DNA of 14,962 nt from JAFGED01 sp034430835 (GTDB lineage Bacteria; Chloroflexota; Anaerolineae; B4-G1). A program made the translations under genes and the position numbers. The notes beneath the pieces were generated by a model that saw only the letters and a program-made list of their open reading frames with translations, was not told the DNA's origin and made no database searches. This document shows, in pieces, positions 6,625 to 12,367 of this stretch. The stretch spans positions 1 through 14,962 of the forward strand of contig DAOUDX010000020.1 in NCBI GenBank assembly GCA_034430835.1, given 5' to 3'. Position 1 is the stretch's first letter; the number at the start of each line of letters is the position of its first letter.

Positions 6625-6809
6625 ACCAAACGGTAAAAGCGGTAGTCTCTCTCTTGAGTGCTGGTGACAGCGGCGAGCGCCCTTCGACTGCATTTTGCTG
6701 CGCTTCATTCCGCTCAGAAAGCCCTCGCTCGCTTGTTATGTCCACCGACACTCAACGGGGAGACTATCATAAAAGCGGCTGCTGTGAAAACAACCGCTTT
6801 TGCCTTGGT
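6625..6809. repeat. Imperfect long inverted repeat (MITE-like) ending at the tRNA 3' end
   Basis: Matching blocks nest symmetrically: ACCAA (6625) with TTGGT (6805), AAAAGCGGT (6635-6643) with ACCGCTTTT (6793-6801), TAGTCTC (6643-6649) with GAGACTA (6760-6766), TTGAGTG (6654-6660) with CACTCAA (6749-6755), GCGAGCG (6673-6679) with CGCTCGC (6726-6732). The centre (6680-6724) has TTCGAC and GCTCAG, as in the prmC repeat. It contains no gene. It could be a miniature transposon-like element or a composite of nested repeats; the outer right arm touches the CCA end of the tRNA. Confidence 0.55.
6771..6801. terminator. Probable bidirectional terminator between SIS gene and tRNA-Arg
   Basis: AAAAGCGG (6771-6778) pairs with CCGCTTTT (6794-6801) around a 15-nt loop. 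The stem has A-T pairs at its base and a T-run on either strand, so it could stop both the tRNA transcript coming from the right and the carbohydrate operon coming from the left. It is part of the larger inverted repeat at 6625-6809. Confidence 0.5.
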
Positions 6810-6883
6810 GCCCCTGGTGCGATTCGAACGCACGGCCTTGAACTTAGGAGGTTCCTGCTCTATCCAATCTGAGCTACAGGGGC
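6806..6883 (-). tRNA. tRNA-Arg, anticodon CCT, reads AGG codons
   Basis: Reading the minus strand, the acceptor strands GCCCCTG and CAGGGGC pair perfectly, with discriminator A and an encoded CCA. The D arm is GCTC...GAGC, the T arm is GTGCG-TTCGAAT-CGCAC, and the anticodon loop CTCCTAA gives CCT. The last pair of the anticodon stem (27-43) is a G/A mismatch; the other four pairs hold. It is a single gene with its own promoter at 6897-6925. Confidence 0.95.
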
Positions 6884-6896
6884 TTGACTTGTCTGG

Positions 6897-6925
6897 ATTA
6901 TAACATGCCCCCCGCAGCGCGACAA
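6897..6925 (-). promoter_or_regulatory. Sigma70-type promoter for tRNA-Arg
   Basis: On the minus strand TTGTCG (6925-6920), 17 bp, and a perfect TATAAT (6902-6897) point to a start near 6890, about 7 nt before the mature tRNA. It lies only 11 bp beyond the stop codon of the PrsW-like gene. Confidence 0.75.
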
Positions 6926-6936
6926 GCAGACTCTGA

Positions 6937-9285
6937 CTACGACAGTATTCCTATCTTCTCCTGTAACCGCTCCGCCTCCCCCGCTATCTCTGCCTCGTCG
7001 GGGCGCAGCCGCGCCTGCATGCGCTTGAAGGCCAATTCCGCGCACAGGCCGTGCAGCCGCTGCGTCCGCCGCCAGGCGCGGAAGCCCTCACGCCGCAGCG
7101 CCTGCCACTGCGCCCGCGCCCTGCCGCCGGGCGTCACCACGGCGCGGTAGACGGCGTCGTCCACCACGCCCACCAGCTCCATCTTCAGGCACTGATGCTG
7201 TCGCTTTAAGGACGCCGCGGCCACGATCCCGATCAGGATCACGCCGATCACCGTCGAGAGCACCGTGATCGCGTTCAGCCCCAGCAGGTTGTACGATAAC
7301 ACGTTGTGCAGCGCGTGGACGATCACGGCCAGCGCGAACCCTCCCAAGGGGAACACCCACCGTTGCCACTTTTCCTGCGCCAGCCGGCCCCATCCAAGCC
7401 CCGCGCCAAAGACCGCAGCGTAGAAGGCGTTGTTGAGTGCGTAGATGATGCCTTCGACGATGGCCGTCCCGTTGAGTCCCTGGAACCCCCACAGGAGAAA
7501 GCTGCCGGCGTAGCTGATGAGATTGCCCGTCATCGCAAAGCCAAAGCCCACCATGGCCCCGTAGATGATGCCGTCGAGGACGTTATCGAACTCGCGCCGG
7601 TAGCGCCGCGCGATAAAGAGCACCACCACGCCCTTCAGCGCCTCTTGCAGCACCGGCGCGACCAATCCCAATCGCACTGCCTCCAGCGCCTGGGGACCGA
7701 TCAGATCGGGCGGCAGGCTGAAGAACAGCTCCACCACCAGCGCCATGACCACCGCCGGGATGGCACCCCACAGGAACGCCGCCGCCAACAGATTCTTGGG
7801 CTCCTTTTCGTACCGATCGGTCCAGTAGAGCGCGCCGACGTAGACCAGCGAGGGCACCACGGCCGCCAGCACGGCCAGGAGTAACCCCGCCACCACCTGG
7901 TGCGCCGGGAGGATGGAGCCGATCCAGACCAAGTCGGGCGCATCCCACGTCGCATCGATCGTCTCCGCCTCCGACGGTTCCAACGCGAGGCTGGTGTCCG
8001 CGATCTCCAGCCGCGCTTCACCGCTAGGGCCCAGCACCAGGATCGCCCGGCCCGACTGCCCGAAAGGTACGCCGGCAAAACGCATCCTGGTCACCTGCTG
8101 CGCGCTGCCGTCGGGCCAGACAGCGATCACGTCTGATTGGGTCTCGGGCGGCACGGAAATCCCGGCCACGACGCCCATCCCTGCCGGTGGATCGGCGTGC
8201 ATAATGGCCAGGTTGCCCAGGTTTTCCATGTCCAGTGTCTGACTGTGCTCGGTCGCCAACCCAATCTGGGTCTCGTCCGGTGCCGTGCCCGCGACCTCCA
8301 CGCGGAGCCGGTTGGCGTACCACACGTCGGTATCCAGCGGCTGGGCCATCCCCCAGGCGTAGGGGGTCTCCCACTGCTCGCCCTTATCGGCCGGGCCTAA
8401 TGGGCCGCCGAAATCGCTCTGGCCTGCCAGCTCGCCCCAGTGGCCGCGGAAGGGCAGCCACTCCGCGCCGGGCCAGTCTTCTGCGTCCATCGCCACCACT
8501 TCCCGTCTGGGGATCAGAATCACCTCGGGGATGACGCGCCCGGCGGCGCTCGTGCGGTCCATGATCTCGATCCGCGTGTTGCCGACGTCCTTGCCGTTGG
8601 GGTAAACCTCGTCCCCCACGAAATAGTTGGCGTGGGAGCCTCGGGCGACGTAGGCCACCGGGTGAGTGGAGTCCTCCACAGATGCCTGCGCCCACGGACG
8701 GCGCGTGCCGCCGTGGTGCTGGCTGAGCACCACCCACTGCGGCTCGCCTTCATCGGTGAGGATCACCTCGATCATCTCCCAGTCGCCCTCGTGCTTGTTG
8801 AACCAGTCGTTGTAAAAGTAAAAAGCCCAATATTGGATGGTGATGACTCCCTCGGCCTCATCCCGCACCACGTGGGCGTAGACGGCCACGGGCGGCCCGC
8901 CCGCGTCCGGGCTGAGCACCGCCCGGTAGTAGGCCTGGTGAGCGGAGTAGTTGGTGTAGGCCGAGCTGCCCCCATCGCCGTACCAGACGTCGAGGAAGTG
9001 TGTCTTGTCGGTTTCGAGATCGAGTAGGTCAGGCACGCCGAGGCTGAGGAGGACGTTGGTGTCGAACCACAGCCTGCGGCTCTGGCGCAGGCGGGCCTGC
9101 TCGACGATCACCTCCACCGGCTGGGGGCGGAAGACCTCGTCGGGGTGGAAGTAGAGCACGGGGGCGTAACGGCGGGCCAACTCGAGATCGTCCTCGGGAA
9201 AGGAGTCGTCGGCCCGAACTGGAGCGATGCAGGCCAGCAGCATCGCTGCCAACACAGACAGCACGAAAAAAACCTGTCTTCTCAT
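6937..9285 (-). CDS. Vps62-like ectodomain fused to PrsW-like intramembrane protease domain
   Basis: The protein has 782 residues, starting at the ATG at 9285, chosen because AGGAGA precedes it and it opens a signal peptide (MRRQVFFVLSVLAAMLLACIA, cleavage likely after PVRA). Residues about 25-330 look like the Vps62/DUF946 family: RRYAPVLYFHPDE, HEGDWEMIEV (about 165-174), LSQHHGG and YVARGSHANYF (212-222). Residues about 453-693 are a multi-helix membrane domain of PrsW type: DRYEKEP, APVLQEALK (543-551), FDNVLDGIIYGAMVGFGFA (566-584), HALHN (657-661). PrsW proteases usually show EExxK and GFAxxEN; here these read QEALK and GFAMTGN, so activity is doubtful. A charged cytosolic tail of about 85 residues follows. 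PrsW enzymes cut membrane anti-sigma factors; whether this one does is unknown. It stands alone, divergent from a LuxR regulator. Confidence 0.75.
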   Translation of the reverse strand: MRRQVFFVLSVLAAMLLACIAPVRADDSFPEDDLELARRYAPVLYFHPDEVFRPQPVEVIVEQARLRQSRRLWFDTNVLLSLGVPDLLDLETDKTHFLDVWYGDGGSSAYTNYSAHQAYYRAVLSPDAGGPPVAVYAHVVRDEAEGVITIQYWAFYFYNDWFNKHEGDWEMIEVILTDEGEPQWVVLSQHHGGTRRPWAQASVEDSTHPVAYVARGSHANYFVGDEVYPNGKDVGNTRIEIMDRTSAAGRVIPEVILIPRREVVAMDAEDWPGAEWLPFRGHWGELAGQSDFGGPLGPADKGEQWETPYAWGMAQPLDTDVWYANRLRVEVAGTAPDETQIGLATEHSQTLDMENLGNLAIMHADPPAGMGVVAGISVPPETQSDVIAVWPDGSAQQVTRMRFAGVPFGQSGRAILVLGPSGEARLEIADTSLALEPSEAETIDATWDAPDLVWIGSILPAHQVVAGLLLAVLAAVVPSLVYVGALYWTDRYEKEPKNLLAAAFLWGAIPAVVMALVVELFFSLPPDLIGPQALEAVRLGLVAPVLQEALKGVVVLFIARRYRREFDNVLDGIIYGAMVGFGFAMTGNLISYAGSFLLWGFQGLNGTAIVEGIIYALNNAFYAAVFGAGLGWGRLAQEKWQRWVFPLGGFALAVIVHALHNVLSYNLLGLNAITVLSTVIGVILIGIVAAASLKRQHQCLKMELVGVVDDAVYRAVVTPGGRARAQWQALRREGFRAWRRTQRLHGLCAELAFKRMQARLRPDEAEIAGEAERLQEKIGILS

Positions 9286-9309
9286 TGTCTTGTCTCCTCG
9301 CTTGCGTGC

Positions 9310-9338
9310 ATTGTACGCCAACTGCCCCTTCGGTGCAA
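9310..9338 (-). promoter_or_regulatory. Candidate promoter for the PrsW-like gene
   Basis: On the minus strand TTGCAC (9338-9333), 17 bp, and TACAAT (9315-9310) give a start near 9303 and a leader of about 18 nt carrying the AGGAGA ribosome binding site. The match to consensus is moderate. Confidence 0.55.
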
Positions 9339-9381
9339 CCGGTTTTTCAATCCACTTGCTCCGCTTCTCAGGAAGGGAACA

Positions 9382-9405
9382 GGCATCAGTTGTGCCAGCG
9401 ATGCC
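9382..9405. promoter_or_regulatory. Inverted repeat around the -35 box of the LuxR-type gene, candidate operator
   Basis: GGCATC (9382-9387) and GATGCC (9400-9405) are perfect inverted arms separated by 12 bases that contain the -35 hexamer TTGTGC. The position fits a regulator site, perhaps autoregulation. With only 6-bp arms, chance is possible. Confidence 0.4.
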
Positions 9406-9418
9406 ATGGGTCTATAAT
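9390..9418 (+). promoter_or_regulatory. Promoter for the MalT-like regulator, giving a near-leaderless mRNA
   Basis: TTGTGC (9390-9395), 17 bp, and TATAAT (9413-9418) predict transcription from about 9425, only some 5 nt before the ATG at 9430. There is no room for a Shine-Dalgarno and none is seen. Confidence 0.65.
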
Positions 9419-9429
9419 GAGAGCGTTCA

Positions 9430-12141
9430 ATGGCTACTCCTCTCCTGAACACCAAACTCTACATGCCTTCACCCCGGCCTGGGCTGGTGGTCCGCCCTCG
9501 TCTGATCGAGCGGCTGGACGAAGGGCTGCACCTGGGACGCAAGCTGACCCTCGTCTCTGCGCCGGCGGGCTTTGGCAAGACGACGCTGGTCAGCGCGTGG
9601 GCAGCGAGCAGCGGCCGGCCCGTCGCCTGGCTCTCGCTGGACGAGGGGGACAACGACCCAGCTCGCTTCCTGGCCTACCTCGCGGCCGCGCTGCGGACGG
9701 TGGATGTGGAAACCGGGGAGAATGCGTTCGCCGACGCCAGCACGCCTGCTGCAGCAGAGGCGTCCCTGACTGCGCTGATCAACCAAGTCGCCGCTGCGCC
9801 GGAGCCCTTGATCCTGGTCCTCGACGACTATCACCTCGTCATAGCTCAGCCGGTCCACGATGCCCTCACGTTTCTCCTCGACCACCTGCCAGACAACCTG
9901 CACCTGGTCATCGCCACGCGCGCCGATCCCCCTCTGCCGGTGGCGCGGCTGCGCGGGCGGGGGCAGTTGACCGAGCTGCGCCTGGTCGATCTGCGTTTCA
10001 CGCCTGACGAGGCGCAAGAGTTCCTGGGCCGGGTGATGGGGTTGGCGCTCTCAGCCGACAACGTCGAAGCGCTGTCCTTCCGCACCGAGGGGTGGGTCGC
10101 TGGCCTGCAGATGGCGGCTCTCTCACTTCAGGGGCAAGACGACGTTTCCAAGTTCGTCGCCGCGTTCACCGGCTCCAACCGCTACATCCTCGACTACCTG
10201 CTGGAGGAGGTCCTGCGCCGCGAGCCGGAGTACGTGCAGGCGTTTCTGCTGCAAACGTCGATGCTGGATCGACTGTGTGGCCCTTTGTGCGACGCTGTGC
10301 GATTTGACGAAGCCCAATCGCCAGTCTCCAATCTCCAGTCTCAATCTGTCTTGGAGCATCTCGAGTCATCCAACCTGTTCATCTTCCCGCTAGACAACGA
10401 GCGGCGTTGGTACCGCTACCACCGCCTCTTTGCCGACCTGCTGCGCCAGCGGTTGCACCAGAAGCACCCGGATCGCGTGCCGGGCCTGCACCACCGGGCC
10501 AGCGAGTGGCTCGAGCGCAACGGGCTGACGGCCGAGGCGATAGACCACGCGTTGGCGGCAGAGGATCTCGACCGGGCGGCAGATTTGATCGAGCAGAACG
10601 CCGAGGCGACCCTGATGCGGGGCGAGGTAGCCACGTTCCTGCGCTGGATCGGCGCGCTGCCGGACGATTTGGTGCGCGCCCGTCCGACGTTGTGTGTCTT
10701 GTATGCCTGGATGCTGTTGTGGCAGAGCCAATCCCTCAAGGTCATCGAATCCCTCTTGCAGGATATAGAGGAGGGAGATGAACGTGTTTCCGGCCGGGTG
10801 ACCGCCCTGCGGGGCCTGATGGCTGGTCTCCGAGGGCAGACGGGTCCTGCCATCGAGCTATCTCGCCGTGCACTGGAGCAACTGCCGGAGGAAGAGCAGT
10901 TCATACGCATGTTTGCCACCTGGATCCTGCGCACAGCTCAGTTGGTCAGCGGTGAGGGTGTGGTTGACGATCATGCCCTTGACGAGGTATTCAGCATGAG
11001 TCAGGGGGCGGGCAACGTGATGCTTTCTGTCATGATCACCTGCAACCGCGCCGAGCTCTTGATGCGGCAGGGCCGGCCCCGCGAGGCAGCGGCTGCCTAC
11101 CAGAGAGCGGTGGATCTGGCAACCGACGCGCAGGGGCGGCGAATGCCTATCGCCGGTCAGGCGCTGATCGGCCTGGGAGAGCTATCGCGGGAGTGGGGCG
11201 ATCTCGACGCGGCGGAGCGCTATCTCTTGGAAGGTATCGAGTTGACGGAGCAGTGGACGGAGGTCGGCCCGTTGGATGCCTACATCTGTCTGGCGCGCGT
11301 CCGGTGGGCGCAGGGGGATATGGACAGCGCCTGGGATGCGCTCTGGAAGGCGCAGGAACTGGCTGTCAAGTTTGACCTCACCGACCTGGACGATCTCTCC
11401 GTCGCGATGTTCCAGGCGTGGATGTGGGTCGCGCAGGGAGATCTCGAACCGGCCCGGCGCTGGGCGGAGGAGCGCGATCTGTTCAAGTACATCGACACAC
11501 CCTTGCAGGAGGAGGCCAGGGACTCATACGACCTTCGCATGCGCAAGTACGAGCTGCTCGTGTTGGCGCGACTGCTGATCGCCCAGGAGCGGCCCGGCGA
11601 GGCGCTGAAGCTGCTAGAATCCCTGGTGCCGGTCGCCGAGTGGCGCGGGCGTCCGGGGATGTTGGTAGAGATCTACGTGCTTCAGGCGCTGGCTTACCAG
11701 GCGCAAGGCGATCCCGATCGGGCGATGGATGCTCTGGAGTATGCCCTTTCTCTTGCCGAGCCGAAGGGGTACGTGGGCACCTTTGCCGGTGAGGGCGAGC
11801 CGATGGCGAGGCTGATGCGAGAGGCGGCGAAGCGCGGGATCGCGCGCAATATTGCGCCGGAGTATGTGGGTGAGCTGTTGACGGCATTGGGCGTGGAGGA
11901 GCGAAAAGCCCCTGCGGCCCCTCTGCCCCCGCTCCCGTCTGCTCTCGCAGAGCCGCTCAGCGCGCGCGAGCTGGAGGTGTTGCGGCTCCTGAACACCCAT
12001 CTATCGAGCACCGAGATCGCGGAACGGCTCTGCATCTCGGCGAACACCGTTCGCTTTCACATCAAGAACGTCTACGGCAAGCTGGGCGTCCACAGCAGGT
12101 CGGATGCGGTGCAGCGGGCCAGGGAGCTGGGGTTGTCCTAG
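9430..12141 (+). CDS. MalT-like LuxR-family ATP-dependent transcriptional regulator (STAND type)
   Basis: This is a large signal-sensing activator of 903 residues, typical for the MalT group: ATP binding and ligand-induced oligomerisation control DNA binding. The N-terminus LLNTKLYMPSPRP is the family's usual opening, which fixes the start. The P-loop APAGFGKTT is at 45-53, the Walker B-like LILVLDDYH at 127-135, and the winged-helix part of the NTPase module with RYHRLFADLLRQRL at about 330-343. Helical TPR-like repeats fill about 400-800, for example AAAYQRAVDLA and GDPDRAMDALEYAL. The LuxR helix-turn-helix forms the last 65 residues (PLSARELEVLRLL, then STEIAERLCISANTVRFHIKNVYGKL). A repeat-coded insertion, about SPVSNLQSQS near residue 300, precedes LEHLESSNLFIFPLD. 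The mRNA seems leaderless. It is a lone gene whose target and ligand are unknown; the divergent PrsW-like gene is a possible target. Confidence 0.93.
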   Translation: MATPLLNTKLYMPSPRPGLVVRPRLIERLDEGLHLGRKLTLVSAPAGFGKTTLVSAWAASSGRPVAWLSLDEGDNDPARFLAYLAAALRTVDVETGENAFADASTPAAAEASLTALINQVAAAPEPLILVLDDYHLVIAQPVHDALTFLLDHLPDNLHLVIATRADPPLPVARLRGRGQLTELRLVDLRFTPDEAQEFLGRVMGLALSADNVEALSFRTEGWVAGLQMAALSLQGQDDVSKFVAAFTGSNRYILDYLLEEVLRREPEYVQAFLLQTSMLDRLCGPLCDAVRFDEAQSPVSNLQSQSVLEHLESSNLFIFPLDNERRWYRYHRLFADLLRQRLHQKHPDRVPGLHHRASEWLERNGLTAEAIDHALAAEDLDRAADLIEQNAEATLMRGEVATFLRWIGALPDDLVRARPTLCVLYAWMLLWQSQSLKVIESLLQDIEEGDERVSGRVTALRGLMAGLRGQTGPAIELSRRALEQLPEEEQFIRMFATWILRTAQLVSGEGVVDDHALDEVFSMSQGAGNVMLSVMITCNRAELLMRQGRPREAAAAYQRAVDLATDAQGRRMPIAGQALIGLGELSREWGDLDAAERYLLEGIELTEQWTEVGPLDAYICLARVRWAQGDMDSAWDALWKAQELAVKFDLTDLDDLSVAMFQAWMWVAQGDLEPARRWAEERDLFKYIDTPLQEEARDSYDLRMRKYELLVLARLLIAQERPGEALKLLESLVPVAEWRGRPGMLVEIYVLQALAYQAQGDPDRAMDALEYALSLAEPKGYVGTFAGEGEPMARLMREAAKRGIARNIAPEYVGELLTALGVEERKAPAAPLPPLPSALAEPLSARELEVLRLLNTHLSSTEIAERLCISANTVRFHIKNVYGKLGVHSRSDAVQRARELGLS
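10312..10338. repeat. 27-bp dispersed repeat, copy 2 (inside MalT-like gene)
   Basis: Matches 4511-4537 at 22 of 27 positions. It is read in frame as about QSPVSNLQ, in the variable linker before the conserved LEHLESSNLF block. The peptide has no counterpart in ordinary MalT-like proteins as I remember them. The repeat character continues a few bases to about 10346. Confidence 0.65.
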
Positions 12142-12156
12142 GGGTTTCCGAGGACG

Positions 12157-12223
12157 TGGCCCGTAAGGATTCGAACCTCGGACCAACCGGTCTGAAGTGC
12201 CTTTCCTGTTGGGCTACGTTTTT
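12157..12223 (-). pseudogene. Degenerate tRNA-like remnant
   Basis: On the minus strand a complete T arm (GAGG-TTCGAAT-CCTT) and acceptor 3' strand CGGGCCA are visible, preceded by a D-arm-like TAGCCC...AAGGC. The matching acceptor 5' strand, which should be TGGCCCG, is AAAAACG, so only CG remains. Between D arm and T arm the sequence CTTCAGA could be an anticodon loop, but the 5' half of its stem is missing. The total is about 67 nt, some 8-10 short, and CCA is not encoded. I read it as a broken tRNA gene, possibly left by insertion or deletion at a tRNA site. Confidence 0.45.
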
Positions 12224-12245
12224 GCATAGCCGCGCTACTGCAAAA
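12220..12245. repeat. AT-edged palindrome next to the tRNA remnant
   Basis: TTTTGCA (12220-12226) and TGCAAAA (12239-12245) are perfect inverted arms, extended inward by TAG and CTA with one bulged base. T stands on the outer left and A on the outer right, so neither strand ends the hairpin with a U-run and it is not a standard terminator. It begins exactly where the tRNA-like acceptor strand is lost. Confidence 0.5.
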
Positions 12246-12318
12246 TGTGCCGTGTTAAGTTGCCCTGGGTTTCGCTTCGGGCCTCCGGCGCGCCTCAACG
12301 CAGCCTACCTGACTAAAC

Positions 12319-12346
12319 GAAAATCCCAGCATTTGCTAGGGCTTTT
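12319..12346 (-). terminator. Terminator for the Roco gene (possibly bidirectional)
   Basis: CCCAGC (12325-12330) pairs with GCTAGGG (12335-12341) with one bulged A and a 4-nt loop. On the minus strand it is followed by ATTTTCG, about 22 bp after the Roco stop codon; on the plus strand by CTTTTCCC, so it might also stop transcripts of the LuxR-type gene. The U-runs are short. Confidence 0.55.
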
Positions 12347-12367
12347 CCCTTTCCTCCTGCAAGGGAT

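Noticed and set aside
12157..12223. Functional tRNA gene
   Set aside because: The acceptor 5' strand does not pair, the anticodon stem is incomplete and the length is about 8-10 nt short.
12220..12245. Intrinsic terminator
   Set aside because: The hairpin has T at the outer left and A at the outer right, so no U-run follows the stem on either strand.
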